DNA of 64,000 nt from Leuctra nigra (GCA_934045905.1 OW203762.1:49315411-49379410), one strand, 5' to 3'; positions 13,548 to 26,401 are shown, numbered from the stretch's first letter. Notes: a model not told the origin generated them from the sequence alone. Made by a program: numbers and translations.

Positions 13548-13672
13548 AAACGGTATTTGAACGAAACGGATTGGCTGCTGGTCAGGTTCCCTTAGATGAC
13601 GAGTTAGCATAGACTTCATCGGATAATGTCATAGAATCATTTTCAGCCAATCCGTTTCTTTCGAACACCATT
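13548..13672. mobile_element. MITE, family shared with 46374-46549
   Basis: The terminal inverted repeat begins AAACGGTATTTGAACGAAAC and continues GGATTGGCTG; the complement lies at the right end. The same TIR and an internal GACTTCATCGGAT block recur in the copy at 46374-46549, which differs by an internal insertion. It is non-autonomous and non-coding. Confidence 0.7.
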
Positions 13673-13834
13673 TTATCTTTTGTTGGGTGTACCTTAAAAT
13701 GTCAACGAATACATCTCATTATAAAAATAAAATTCAAGATCTAAAAATAAATTTTGTCAATCAATAATCGAGTCCCAAAAAACTCGACGTCCAATGATGT
13801 GAAGCACGCAACTTATACGTTATTTAATAAACTC

Positions 13835-14510
13835 GCGCCAGCATGTCCTCCTACTGGCAGTAGAGTGTGGGCGCGCTGGCACAAGCATGTCCTACTGGCA
13901 GTAGAGTGTGGGCACGCTGGCACAAGCATGTCCTCCTACTGGCAGTAGAATGTGGGCACGCTGGCACAAGCATGTCCTACTGGCAGTAGAGTGTGGGCAC
14001 GCTGGCACATGTCCTCCTACTGGCAGTAGAGTGTGGGGCACGCTGGCACAAGCAGTCCTACTGGCAGTAGAGTGTGGGGCACGCTGGCACATGTCCTCCT
14101 ACTGGCAGTAGAGTGTGGGGCACGCTGGCACAAGCAGTCCTACTGGCAGTAGAGTGTGGGGCACGCTGGCACATGTCCTCCTACTGGCAGTAGAGTGTGG
14201 GGCACGCTGGCACAAGCATGTCCTACTGGCAGTAGAATGTGGGGCACGCTGGCACAAGCATGTCATACTGGCAGTAGAATGTGGGGCACGCTGGCACAAG
14301 CATGTCCACTGGCAGTAGAGTGTGGGCACGCTGGCACAAACATGTCCTACTGGCAGTAGAGTGTGGGGCACGCGGGCACATGTCCTCCTACTGGCAGTAG
14401 AGTGTGGGGCACGTTGGCACAAGCAGTCCTACTGGCAGTAGAGTGTGGGGCACGCCGGCACAAGCATGGCATACTGGCAGTAGAGTGTGGGCACGCCGGC
14501 ACAAACATGA
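13835..14510. repeat. 41-bp minisatellite, 16 copies, abutting a Beat splice donor
   Basis: Sixteen copies of a core CTGGCAGTAG are spaced about 41 bp apart (37-48). Each is followed by AGTGTGGG(G)CACGCTGGCACA and a variable linker (AAGCATGTCCT, TGTCCTC or AAGCAGTCC). The core is an odd palindrome, CTACTG-G-CAGTAG, so each unit can form a short hairpin. Linker types alternate along the array, suggesting a two-unit higher-order period in places. The array ends about ten bases from the donor of the 14521-14656 exon. It is not a CRISPR array: the 'spacers' are themselves repeated. Confidence 0.92.
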
Positions 14511-14520
14511 CGTCACTCAC

Positions 14521-14656
14521 CGACGACGGTCATCACGGCAGACTTGATCTCGGTGTGGAACAGAGGCGCGTCGGCCGACACCTCGCACTTGTACAGCCCG
14601 GAGAGCTGCTTCTGGACATCGAGCAGAGTCACCTCCCGGGCGTCCGAGTAGTCAAT
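14521..14656 (-). CDS. beat: Beat exon: second half of Ig domain 1
   Basis: The acceptor is a CAG at plus 14657-14659; the donor GTGAGT immediately follows the exon at plus 14515-14520. The 136-bp exon enters in phase 0 and leaves in phase 1. It reads DYSDAREVTLLDVQKQLSG, then LYKCEVSADAPLFHTEIKSA and VMTVV. The LYKCEV cysteine pairs with the one in the preceding exon to close Ig domain 1. A 16-copy, 41-bp tandem array starts about ten bases past the donor. Confidence 0.92.
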
Positions 14657-17564
14657 CTGGAACGCGATCGAGTAAGCCGATCAGGATTAAAACAACAGGG
14701 ATTATTATAATCTTACAAGCGGGAGGCAATCACTTGAAAAAATACCCTGGAGGCCTGGAATAGAAAATTATAATACGAAGTTGACTTTAGGCATAGACAA
14801 TGGGAGTAAAAATTAGATCTGCAAATAAAGCTTGTAGAATAACTTGATGTCAGAATTAGCAAAATAGAATAAAAAAGTCAATATTGTTTTAACATTGCTT
14901 CCTTATTTATGCACAGTTCTGTACTACCCAAGCGTTTAGCGTCCATTTAATTGCATTTATATTGCTAGTGTTTTTGGTAAATTTGTTTTGGCTGTATATC
15001 GGCTTGTGAAACATTATGTAGGTTGGGCGACTACAAATACTTTTTGTCAGTTATTTAAACAAAATATAAGATTTTATCGGAGACTTGGTTGCCGGGATCA
15101 TGCAAGTGCCATGAAAAGTGAACAAGTCATTGAAACTATTGGAAATCTATGATATTGGATATTCATTTAAGAGGAATGCACCAAGTTCTTAGTTCGACTC
15201 CAGCGGACGTTGGTCCGAGTGCGCCGTTAACATAAGTATAACTCTGCGAATACAAATGGGAGGGGGAGGTGATTTGTCTTCATTTGTGAAAGTAGCTGGG
15301 TTTGGATTTGTGTGCCACAGATGAGCGGTTATCGGATATATTCTTAGTTTTATTAAACTCAACCAAACTCGAGTTTACTCTGCCAGTGGCGTGCGGTCAC
15401 TACGATAACACACCCCAAAGCGCGAGTCACTTTACACCGTTTCATGAGAGAAAACAACCAACTCATTGGCAACGTTTGCTGGAGGAACTATCGTGTAGAG
15501 ATTTTTGTATTGTTTTCAATAATCAATGTCATCTACAAGAGTGATTCCACTAAACTGTTTTCAAATATTCTGAAATCTCTTACTAATAATTACATTATAG
15601 TTTGTTGCGTCTTTCATAATATGTCACGGACCTCATCAATCCTCATTTTATTTGTTGCTCATGCATACGAGGGGTTTAGACCCAAACCTGACATCTCAAA
15701 AGAATCGTTTTTAAGTGAGATGTGTAATTACTAATTATAAACACAAATAGCAAAAACTCACAAACAGCAAAAGCAGAAAGCAAAACTCAGCTACAGCTAT
15801 ATAGTTTTATTCTCCAAATACAATAAAAAGAGAAAGAAAGAGTGTCTTCCGTTCAAAATGTGCGTTGTAAACTGATTCCCCGGCTATTTGTTTACAGGAA
15901 AAACAATTGTTTTTTTTATTTTTTACTCTGCAATGTGCGAATTTGAGATGGCTTGGTTTTGTATCTAGCTCCATCAATGGTCATTATGTCCCTATATTTG
16001 ACACGTAGAGATTGTTCTCGAAAAGTTAAACCTCTCTCCCTCTCAATAACATTGGAGACATTTCATCAACCTGCGCCGCTATACTACGTGTAATATGTCC
16101 TTCACCTTAGAGCTTTGATGCTGTAAATACAAATTGAGTTTCACTCTCTTCTCTCCTGCCTCAATGGCTGGCACGTCAACCTCTTTGGCGAGTCGCAGCA
16201 AAGTGCTGTTATCGCTGATCGAGATTGATAGAATATAAGTAGGGTCCATACAGAAGGCCGTGACGGCGCGCCCCTGGTGGCTGGAGCTGTAACTTGCAGC
16301 CAGGTAGTCGGTTCATAATCCAATAGAATTGATAAGTAACGCGAAACATGAAAGCAAATCGTCCATGTGACGCTATGTAACACGCGCCACTAGCTAACCG
16401 GGTAATCCCCCTTGACTAACCCCAGCGCGCTCGCGAATCTGGAAATCCAATCTGCAAGTGTTGTTCTAATTTCCTTGGCCGCTGAAATCACTGAGTAAGC
16501 CAACCACGTGGCCACTGACCCTCCTCACCGGCGTGTCATATTAGTCCGACGTAGTTAATAGCCTCACGGGCGCCCCCGGGGACCGCCCTCGGCACTGCAC
16601 GCGACGGTACGGGAAGTGGAACGAGAACGGTGTGTTAACTCAAGATTTAGATTGACGAACGACAAAAAATGGAAGAAGAAACAGCATACAGATAAGTTGG
16701 TATTTTACATTTTCATCTCTTGAGGGACAAATTTGGAAGTAATTTAGTTTGCTCACAAGAATGATTTTCATTGATCACATATTTATATATCCACATAAAC
16801 AATGTAATCTTACATACTGCTTAGACAGAAAAATAATATTAAATCATGTATAATTTAATATATTAAAATTTCAAGAATCTAATACAAAGTCAGTTTTGAG
16901 AGTTATTAAATTTAAATAGCATTTCATTTCATATCCTTATTTGTTTTAAACCGAGTCATGAAGTGAAAATCGGATTATCTCTCACTCGTTCGCATCAATA
17001 TTTAAAACTCCTCGCTATTTTCAGCATGCATTTGCTTGGCTTGCCTTGAAGAGATCCAAATAGAAAAACGCTTTTAGATTGAAGAATCATCGTGATTTCA
17101 GCAATAAAATTTAAATTCCTACTCGTCGATGGATTCGGCTAAGAGCTTTTGGTGCTTAGCCTCGCGCGCAGTAAACTGTTTCAAAGATAAAAGCATTAAA
17201 TTCGAGGCGGGAAAAAACCCGAAGTTTGAGTGAACTTGAAACATCCGCGTCGGTGGAGGGTTAGATATTTCGGCGCTGATCCATTTAAATTAAATTACTT
17301 TTTCCAGTCGGCTCCGTGGTTGGTTGAAACATATTCATTATAATGAACAAATAGGTTGGAGGAAACACGAGAGGGGCCATCGCGTGGGTGATGCAATGGA
17401 GGTCCCTGGAGCGGTTGCTGTTGGACCTGAAGATTACCCCATTGTACTGCATGCAAATTAATATGTTGTGTGGGAGTTGATGCTCTAGAGACCTTGGGAA
17501 ACAGTAGTAATGACGAACGAAACGATTTGCAAGTGGCTAAGGTGCGGTGCATAATAGTTTCTCA

Positions 17565-17958
17565 ATTTAAGAGGGCTGAGTAGTGAGCGTGGTCCTGAAG
17601 AGTTTTTTAATCGTTTCTTATCAATATCGTTTACCAATGTAATTGTTAACAAAATAGGGCTTTGTACGAGTATTCAGAACAGTTCAATGAAAGTAACTTC
17701 ATAGTTTGGAATAAGTTATTAGCTTTATTTTGTCCAACAGATGTTTAGTACCATAATTTTACGAATTTTCGGGCACTAAACATCTGTAGGACAAAGTTAA
17801 TCTAATAAACCATTACAAGTTATGGAATTATTGTCATTGAACTGTTTTGAATACTCGTACAAAGCCTTATTTTGTTAACAATTACATTGGTAAAAGTATT
17901 GATAAAAATCCATTAAAAAACTCTTCAAGGTCAAACTCACTACCCAGCCGTCTTAAAT
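17565..17958. mobile_element. Long foldback element, ~185-bp arms
   Basis: The left arm (17565-17750) and right arm (17775-17958) are reverse complements with scattered mismatches and small indels. Only ~24 bp separate them. The ends read ATTTAAGAGGGCTGAGTAG and the complement. As RNA this would fold into a very long hairpin. Such structure is typical of foldback or MITE-type elements; no coding capacity is present. Confidence 0.8.
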
Positions 17959-20900
17959 GATTGATAAATATTTCATATTATATAATGTTAGATAACTTAT
18001 GAAGTTCTGGACCGTTTGTCTGAAAATGAGTAAAATTTGATAAAATATGCGTACACCATATAAAATTGAAACTTGATTGGACAACATGTCCGTGTTCTCG
18101 TTTCAATCAGAGAAAATCTCTGATCGATCAAAAGCTATAAAGTGTCCACTGATGAACAAACAACTTAGATAGCTAAACCGCAAGATGTTTGGTTTGTATG
18201 CGAATCAGAATTATATTGAATTTTATCTACTTTATTATATACCTGCTTGTTACTTTCCCAAGAAAAGATTTCATATTGTCAAATATTTCACATATTGCAG
18301 TTTCGGAGCGCAAACATTCCAGGAAACCAAATCACGAGTCTCCTTCCGCCACGTGACGTCACAACGTCGCCATCTTGTCGATCGACTTCACGGTGGTTTA
18401 TTTCTGACAGGAGTTATTCCTGACGTCGTACAATGTGTACTTGTCCGTCTCGTGACACATGTCTGTCGCCCGCGTCTTTGTGCAGGAAATCCAGAACAAA
18501 TTAACAAGTCCTTGGGAAAAGATCAACAAACGATTGAAAATGGATATAAAGTCACGAGTTTTCCATCTCCCCTGATGCCTCAGTGTGTACTATCAGGGTT
18601 GTCGAAAGACATGCTGCTCCACAAATATGACGCTTCCATTCGAAGCGGTCGATTGAAAATTCATGGGATGAATATGTACCTACTATTTTAGTAATTTACT
18701 CATTATACCTACTCTCACGTTTAGCAACACAACTTATCAAGTATTCTTAGGAATTTTAGGGATACTAGGAATACTTCTTGTTAGCTCCAGAAGTATAATT
18801 ATTAATTGGGGTTACATTTTAATGATGACGTCACAGAAAGATGGAGAACCCAGCCCATAATTTTCGTATACTTCTCTTCTTCATTGTGTTTCCAAGATCT
18901 TAAAATTGAAACAAAATCTGAAGAAACCGTGATTTTTGCTATTCCATACGATTTCTAAAATGTATCTTGAGTTAACCTAGTAACAAGGACGTAGCTTAGT
19001 TATTTAGCAAGTTATTTTTGTGCTTTTTTGCTACCATCATGAAACATATTATAGAGATGTTTGTCAAGATAAAACAACACATTGTTCATCAAAATGAGTG
19101 CAAATAACATGTGAAAGGGTTGTAATTAAAACTGCTGAGTTGCGAATACTTTGAGCCCCTCCAGCGACTGTAATGTTCAACCCAGCAGGGTCTCTTGTTT
19201 CTGGTTGCCCTGTACCGAGAGCGTTGTGTTATTTATTCAATAATCGAGCAATCTTCAAGCTGCTATGATGCGGCGAGGATTACCATGGAAGAGACAGATA
19301 AGAAGATTGAAACAAGAGGCGATGATAAAGGAAAGACGATAAAGCATGGGGGTTAAAAGTCGCGAGGATTCAGTCGAGGTGAAATATGCTTTCAATTCGC
19401 ATCACTTTCTTCATCGGTCTTTCTTCGCTTCGAGACCCGGGTTTAGTTCTCGCTCAGAACCCGGAATAGAAGCTGAGAAATGAAGCTAGTTTCGGGGTGA
19501 AAAACGAACATGTGGAGTGATTTTTCTCTGCTGATCGGGTTGGAAGAGATCAAGCTATATTCTCGGTTTTATGAAAGAGTCGGTGACGAGCTCCTCCTCT
19601 CCCTCCTCCTCCTTCTACTCCTCCTACTCCTCCCAGCAGGAGGTGAGATTGGTGGTTATTGATACGCGATTGTATCACTGCCAGCGACTCTACAGAGCGC
19701 CTGGGGTACTACTGCAAACCGCACTCGTTACCTCAACTCTCAAAGCAACAGGTAATTAACTAATTTAATCTTTAACTAATTAAAAAACGTAAAACAGCTT
19801 TGGAAGTATTTATAGAAGTTGAATAAAAGAGATGAAATCAGGAGCTCGGCAAATATGAACTTAGAGAAGGATGGAATAAAAGCAAAAGAATATTGATTCG
19901 CAAATTGCCAACTAAAAGCCAATGTAGGTACCTACTTATACATTGTAACATCAATAAAATAAATCCTTTCCAAACATGAATCATATTTTTCTTCAATATG
20001 ATATTGTAAATTTGATTTTCTTGACATCCTCTAAGGAAAGGTAGGTCTCTATATATAAGATATACACAATTTCTTATATCTAGTTTTCCCAAGGTGACTG
20101 TAAAGGAAGAGTCGTAAAGGATGAAAATTCCCCACAGCCCCCGCGGAAGTTTCGAGAGAGCATTAGGAGGCCTTGGTAAGACCCTGATGTCATAGCGGGG
20201 CTCACAGGTCATCAGTCTCACTGGCCGTGACGAGTATCCCAGGACACGGCCTTCTGTCTACCGAACATCATTGAAACCAAGGTCGCTGGATACTTCTTCG
20301 TTGACACGAGGGGGCAGGACGTCTTCCATGTTAACACACACAGGATCTGCTAGCGAAGATGCTAGCAGGGCGATGAATTGGAAAGAGGGTGCAGAATAAT
20401 GTTTAAAATATTTAAATTTTAGAAAATAATTGATATCAGAGGCTTGCTTTTTATATTGAAATGAAGAGTTATGGACTCCCACGATTCAATTTTCCGGCAC
20501 GGTTCCATGCTCATAATTGATCAAATGCAACATTAAAGCCCATCTGATTGATAGGTTTGTTATTATTAATTCACTCAAGCGCTGATGTCAATTTTCCGTC
20601 TTGATCGAGCTATCACGGCATCTTGGAGCGACAATAACGACTGCTCATCACGCATGTGGCACCGGTCACGTGACGAATATGGACGCAATCACGTGATCAG
20701 TTCGACTGGATCACTGTTATTACTGTCCACCATGATGGTATCTGTCCACCAAGAAACTACCTTGACCAGGGGCGAGGCAAGGACAAGAATGTAGACAAAA
20801 TAAATATTCAGTAAATCAAAATCCACATAAAATCACTTCGTAATACACAGTTTCCAAGTCTATTCATAGAAAAAATAAACATTATCACTGAAAATGAGTG

Positions 20901-21022
20901 ATACTTAAAGGGATAAGTCATTTAGGAAGCTATTTAAAAAATTATTTATAAAAATAAAACACCTGACGCATTTTTACCCCTTTTATACGTGGCGACATTT
21001 CAGCTTAATTAGTTCTGCCACT

Positions 21023-21243
21023 TAGGCTGTGGCTTCATTAAAATATTAGGGATGTTGTAACCTGATTAATTACGAAAAAGTTGTGCAATTTCCGATTTAC
21101 TCGGCCCTGTAGGTCGTAAAAGGCATTATCCTGTAACTGGAAAGTTTGAAATATGTGGTCGGGTAGGTCACATAGAGCTCCAAATTAAAAACTTACACAC
21201 AAATGTGAAATATCCATTGTTGAGATTCAGTAGGCAGAATTAC
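21023..21243 (+). repeat. Diverged interspersed repeat, paralog at 34437-34650
   Basis: It shares an ordered series of words with 34437-34650: AGGCTGTGGC, CACGG/TCGGCCCT, GTAGG..., ATAGAGCTC(C/T)AAATTAAAA, ...ATGTGA(A/G)AT..TCCC/ATT, AGAT(T/C)CAGTAGGC. Both copies are in the same orientation and non-coding. The family is unknown to me. Confidence 0.5.
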
Positions 21244-21733
21244 TTGTAATGAATCGCGTTTGTTTGTGAAGATATTGTGACTAGTTTCAGTGTCTTCAAG
21301 TGAATAAATATCAAAGCATCAGGCCGACACCCACACATGACTCAATATGGAGTTAACAAGTATGCGCAGGACTATTTATACTTCCATGATTTCACGCTCC
21401 AGAATTACTTCTCATTACATTTCTCTCCAATGGAACGAACTGACCAGCACATGAATAACAAACGCGTTAAAATTACATTTCATTCCTCTTCTACAATCTC
21501 ACTCACTTGAGCGAGTAAATATGATGAAAACTTGATCTAACTTGATATTATGACGATCATTTGTCAAGTCTTCATAAAGAGATAGTTTTGATTGAATTTG
21601 GCAAGAAAATAACAAAATTTCAAATTAAATCATCTCACCTATTGGTTCAAAATACCCAATAGAGATATAAAATTAAAATCTCACAATTAGGGAAAAATTA
21701 TAAAATACTGTTGGAGTTGGGGACATTTTTCCA

Positions 21734-21905
21734 GGGGCCGGATTCACAAAGATTTTCCCGGGGTAATTGATAGTTTACCCCACTTAGAGTCAGTTTTTCA
21801 ATACTCTGCTAAAACCAGTAATTAAGAATCACGCAGTCATTCTAAGAATGTCATTGGTTGTTGTCATGTGTTGTTCCACGGGAAAAGCTTTGTGAATCAG
21901 GGCCC
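21734..21905. mobile_element. MITE with GGGGCC-GATTCACAAAG termini
   Basis: The left terminus GGGGCCGGATTCACAAAGAT is complemented by the right terminus ending TTTGTGAATCAGGGCCC. The 170-bp interior is non-coding. The terminal inverted repeats and size fit a MITE; the superfamily is not assignable from this copy. Confidence 0.65.
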
Positions 21906-22612
21906 AGGGGTACTTTTTACCAGGAATACGTACTTGGAGAAATGTCTTCCAATATTCATAGAAAATGCCTATCGTGATCGGTTATTTTCGTTATTTCGTG
22001 GGAATGACATTAATATTAGTTCCTGAGCAGACTTCGTGTTGTCGCTTGTTTATTTCTCAACAACTCGACAGGAGTTGGGAAAGATAAGAATACTTCACGA
22101 CCTAACACGAGGAGAATTCAACAACTCAACTCGAGATTAACTTAAATTGGCCGGTGAAATAAGCATGTAGGTCAAACAGAAACTAAGAAACTTATCATCA
22201 ACTTATTATGGCAACGAATCTTGCCAGTTTCGAGTAAGAAAAGAAGTCGCGTTGGTTTCTACTCCAGTTGTTCGAGCCAATTCATGGCTATCATTCCATC
22301 AGGGTAATTCCAGTCCAAGTTTTGATGGAATACGCTCAAGTGATATCAGATGAAGGGAAATAAAAAACGAAACAGAGAAGATAGATGAATTCATCAAGAA
22401 AGTTTTCTCTCCAAGTCCTATACTTTAATTAACTAAGGATGCAACATTTCTTCTGAATGAGGATATGATTTTAATGAGAATATAGTTAACTTGTCTTCAG
22501 GCAAACTTTACATTCATTTCTTTATTTTGAGTTGTTCAAGTAAAGTTATTTTGAGTACTATTACGATGCTACATTGATACGTATTACATTGTTACGAGTA
22601 CTGACTTCTACC

Positions 22613-22690
22613 TAGCAAAACGCTATTATGTGTAACGCGTTGAGAGGCGAGCACAGAAACGTGCAACACCTCGAACCGAAATTCAGAGAA
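22613..22690 (+). repeat. Partial copy of the 27655/28645 repeat
   Basis: Matches the start of the ~990-bp repeats further right: an AAAACGCT start, GTGTAACGCGTTGA, GCGAGCAC and GCAACACCTCGAACCGAAAT in the same order. Similarity fades after that. Confidence 0.6.
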
Positions 22691-24546
22691 ATAGTACAAA
22701 ATAACATGCAGCCAAACTTAAGTAAAACACGAACCACTCAATTAATATAAAAAAATCTAGGTACTGCATTCTGTCTTTTTCTAAATTTTTAAAACTGTTG
22801 AGCATATTAAGCTGGAACATAATGCAAGCCAGATCAATTTGGAGTGATATTTGGAGTGAGCGACAGCTGTTTCAAAAGTGCTTAAAATGGTAATAAGTCC
22901 CTAAGTTCTAAGACCTATTTGGCTAAAAGTGTGTAAAATTATAAATAATGCAAGTTTTAATATCATGCAAAATTTTAACTTGATCGGAACATTTTAATTT
23001 TGAACCCATCACGATTTTTTTTTAAAATTTAATTAAATTAAATACACGGATTAATAAACGGATTGAACTTGCAAGTTCAAATACAGTAGGGAGTCTGTAT
23101 ACAAATATCAGCTTGATCGGAGTAAAGGTAGTGCCCGTACGGCGCCAAAAACCATGTTTCCGTGGCAATGAAATTCGAGAAAATAAGGAACACAGCTGAC
23201 CTGTGGTGGATTTTGTGGTACTATGTAAATGGAGGCTATCAAGGGCGCATTTGCATAAATATAAATACAAATATTTGATATAGTTGTTTGATATGGCCAA
23301 AAAAGTAAATGTATAGCTAAATATCAATTTCATTTGATTTTTCTTTTTTCACTGCTTTATGGAAACACGAAATGTAAAAACAAACAAATTAATCTGTAGA
23401 CCTGATAGTAGCCATCTTGCCAGAAGTGGCTCCATCACGTATCACTTATTTGTGGGAATAGAGACGCTCTCTCAATTATCTCACGGATATCATGCTTCAT
23501 GTTTCTAAGCGATCTGCCGCGGCTAATTCACTTCCGGCCCGGAGCAACACTTTTACTAACTTTCCTCCGAGAAGTTCAACTCACTTGGATTTCAAACAAC
23601 AATAACTTTGCAGTCAATTAATTGTGTCAAAAGAAATTTTCATTAAGTATTTCCGTCTGTTATTAAATTCCTTTCCTGTTGCCGCCAGTCAGAGATTCTG
23701 TGAGAGATGCAATTAAAAGAGTCACGGAAGAGATGAAGCAAATTTCAGTCATTACGTGGGGTTGTTGCCAAATTCTCAACTCATGAAGACCTCCAGTCAT
23801 CTTCAGTAGAGTACAGTTTTTACCGTCTGTTATTGGTAACTAACTCTCAGAAATGAGTACAATGAGTTGTTTGAGTACAACATGAGCCCAGATTGCACAT
23901 GCACAAGCAATAAAGGTATTCGATCCCCGGGCACTACAAGATCAGAAATATTGACATCATTCTGAAAACACCGGATATGAATAACACAGATAGTTTTGAT
24001 TGAAATATAACATAACCTCCCAATGCAATTAAGCTTCCTTGTCCCCATGCATCTAAAGTATTTATCTATGAAATTGTTTCATTGAAGCTTTTATCGAATG
24101 CAATCATTAGATTAAAAGGTATAATTTGTCATGCACTGAACGCTAAATGGCATCTATTTTCTCACCTCAGCATTGAGTGTGCTGATCAAGTTGTAGGTAT
24201 TTACCTTCTTGTTACAACTTACATGTTCGTGTTAATGCTTCTAAGGTCGACACTATAAATAGCTTCGCAAATTATTGTTCAACACCGCGCATAATTTTAA
24301 TGACTCCGAGTTATGACGATAGTATGGCGACATTATTTTAGTGTTATCTTTTCATACTTGTTGCCTGTCTAAAGCGGACCAATTTGTATTTAGTTATTGA
24401 CGCTAAATGCGTTTATCATTTAGTATATTTACATAAATTAAATGTCTACAGTGCAGTGCAGTCCAAAGACAGGCATTCTAAATATTATAAATTCTAAATT
24501 TTTTGTCACTGTGATGCGATACGGCCTCACAAATTTACCAAAAGGT

Positions 24547-24646
24547 CTATTCTAGAACGATTTTCCAATTCCATTCTGATGGAATTCGGTTACGGCCATA
24601 AGGATTAACATTATATGGAATTGGAAATTTAAAAGTTCTAGAATAG
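24547..24646. mobile_element. MITE, CTATTCTAGAACG family
   Basis: Inverted termini CTATTCTAGAACGATTTTCC and complement, with an internal GGCCATAAGGATTAAC word. Copies or relatives lie at 26402-26517 (opposite orientation) and, more diverged, at 51219-51321. They are non-coding. Confidence 0.65.
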
Positions 24647-25845
24647 GGCCCCAGTTTGATTATGCAGTGAGCACGTATCAAGTGACACGACATGACAAGG
24701 AAATGAAGAATAACCCCCAGGGTGCATATTCTCGAGTCGAGACCGCATGCGAAAATGTTCGTCTATGCGGAAAAATCTGTTGTTTTTTCAATGTTAATTT
24801 AGCTGCATTCATTGTGCAGTGGCTCCGCATATAGCATATTCTTATTAATTTTTGAAATTAACATTTCAAAAAACTTTTTACAACAATTCAACTAAGTATA
24901 AGACTCACTTTTTGTCCTGTAGTTTGCAACTCCCGACCAATAATGAGTTTTCAGTTTTATATCTTTTGAGAATGAACAAAACTTTAACATGGGAGGTATA
25001 GGAAAATCATTTCGAATTTGGTGTACCTATAACTTTTAAAATAGCACACGTTGGTATTGTTTTCAATTTTTTCCTGATAGTATGTCCGTAGGTCTACCAG
25101 AAAAAAAGTTTTTTGTTAAAAGCTAACAGTACAAAAAAATTTGAACTTCATAGCTTATCTTACCTCTATGATAAAACTCTAATTATCTCAGACACAAGAC
25201 ACGAGAAGTGTTTTATTTTTTCAGGGATTGTGTAATGCATGATTATCAATAAGTGCACAAACATGTATGAAGATCCGAGTGATCGCGCCACCTTAAAGTG
25301 GTCCCACTGCTCCAGCCAAGGTGCTTAGAATTCTATGATGAAATAATACCTCAAACAACAGCATAAAACAATTATATCTTACCGTGTGCTCCAATTATAT
25401 GTTTTTAATTGAAGTTCCAATTAAACTGTCCCAAAATAATTCATATTTGTAGTGCAATGTTGCCAGATTTATGGTAAATTTCACACATTGTACACATTTT
25501 CTTTCTTATTTGGCCCGTGACCCCATATTTTCAAACGGCAGTCTTATTCTAAAAATTATTATCTTTAATTTGAGACTATTTTCAATAATTTGTCATTCCT
25601 CTTGCGGTTTTAGGAGCAATTTAAGGCCAATTTTCCGGGACGATTTCATGTCTCCCTGTGTTATCTGATGGGGGAAAAGATGATCTTCAATCAAGAATAT
25701 ATAATTATTTCATACCGTAAGGGGCAAATATTTTTTGCTAGTTGTGTGTAATATGGTTTCATCAATCTTTGGTGTGAATTACAGCAAATTCTCATTCCTA
25801 TGCCGTAACCCTGGAACCCCCTTAAATGAAGTGTCTTGGACTTAC

Positions 25846-26054
25846 GTCGACGTGCATGCCGGGCAAGGGGAAGACCCGGGTGGGCGGCGACTCTTTGGGC
25901 ACGTATCTGTAGAACTCCTCGTCGCCGCGGTACCACTTGATGGAGTACAACGCGGCCTGTTCCAAGTCGTAGTCGCAGGACAGCTTCACGGAGGCGCCCG
26001 TGAGTACAGCCTCGGGGATCCACAGTCGCATGTCCCGCAGCCCCGACACCCAGC
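25846..26054 (-). CDS. beat: Beat exon: first half of Ig domain 1
   Basis: The acceptor is a CAG at plus 26055-26057 and the donor GTAAG at plus 25841-25845. The 209-bp exon starts with two bases of a split Gly codon and ends in phase 0. It reads LRDMRLWIPEAVLTG, then the first Ig cysteine in KLSCDYD (residue 27 of the exon), ALYSIKWYRGDEEFYRYVPKE and ESPPTRVFPLPGMHVD. This is the N-terminal core that is diagnostic of the Beat family: an Ig V-type strand with the invariant Trp in SIKWY, and the FYRYVP and FPLPG blocks. The entry phase demands an upstream exon, expected to carry the signal peptide. Confidence 0.92.
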
Positions 26055-26151
26055 CTGGTAACACGACAACAGCGACGTCAGATGATAATGTGAGACACGG
26101 GGGTTTAGGAGTCGGGATGACAGAAATGGCAGAAGGTGCGCCGCGATAAAT

Positions 26152-26246
26152 GTCCGACCGAACCGGGGCGCGAACCCGTTGCTAGAGCTCTCGTCCGGCA
26201 AGTGAGAGGTTTCGGGTTCGAGCTCCCGCTCGGTCGGTGTCGGATA
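26152..26246 (+). repeat. tRNA-Ala-like SINE copy, rearranged
   Basis: The right part (from about 26180) matches the tRNA-like unit at 43289 and 52566: an AGAGCTCTCG block, CCGGCAAGTGAGAGGT and box B GGGTTCGAGC. The first ~27 bases are the reverse complement of the element's own 3' end instead of the usual box-A half, so the copy is palindromic in part. Confidence 0.7.
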
Positions 26247-26401
26247 TATTTCGCTTCGCTTATCCCTTCCTATAAGATGCCAGCTGACAATAGGTAAACT
26301 CTTATAATCATTTCATGTGTTTACAATCTCTATCACAATATAAGGGGGTGGGGGAGAGCATATCGGGCTTTTTAGTTCTCAAATTTCCACCAGGGGCAAT
26401 A

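Larger units (their letters stand above)
14657..25845. other. Beat intron (about 11.2 kb)
   Basis: Intronic sequence with no supported gene. It contains the GC-rich patch 16390-16640 (no open frame or motif I recognise), the long hairpin 17565-17958, repeats at 21023-21243, 21734-21905 and 22613-22690, and a MITE at 24547-24646. The 168-codon frame at 18185-18691 (+) shows no domain or coding bias and is not called. Confidence 0.5.
528..26054 (-). other. beat: beaten path (Beat) family gene, partial locus
   Basis: Beat proteins are secreted or membrane-tethered two-Ig-domain proteins that act in axon guidance and pair with Side-family receptors on the cell surface (family knowledge). Four GC-rich exons in an AT-rich background read in order on the minus strand: 25846-26054, 14521-14656, 7082-7215 and 536-770. 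All junctions are in phase. They encode about 238 residues covering both Ig domains, with signature stretches ALYSIKWY, EEFYRYVPKE, CEVSADAPLFHTEI and SRPSYPAANLTWYINGKP. The first exon begins in phase 1, so a signal-peptide exon must lie upstream (higher coordinates); I could not identify it. Which Beat subfamily (I-VII) this is cannot be decided by eye. The three introns are about 6.3, 7.3 and 11.2 kb and hold transposons and tandem arrays. Confidence 0.88.

Noticed and set aside
13892..14422. Cys/Ser-Pro-rich repeat ORFs on both strands
   Set aside because: They are translations of the 41-bp minisatellite; frames shift between units and both strands are open.
13835..14510. CRISPR-like array
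   Set aside because: Units are directly tandem, and the intervening linkers are themselves a few recurring sequences; the context is a eukaryotic intron.
18185..18691. 168-codon ORF, plus strand
   Set aside because: No domain, intronic, and composition like the surrounding AT-rich DNA.
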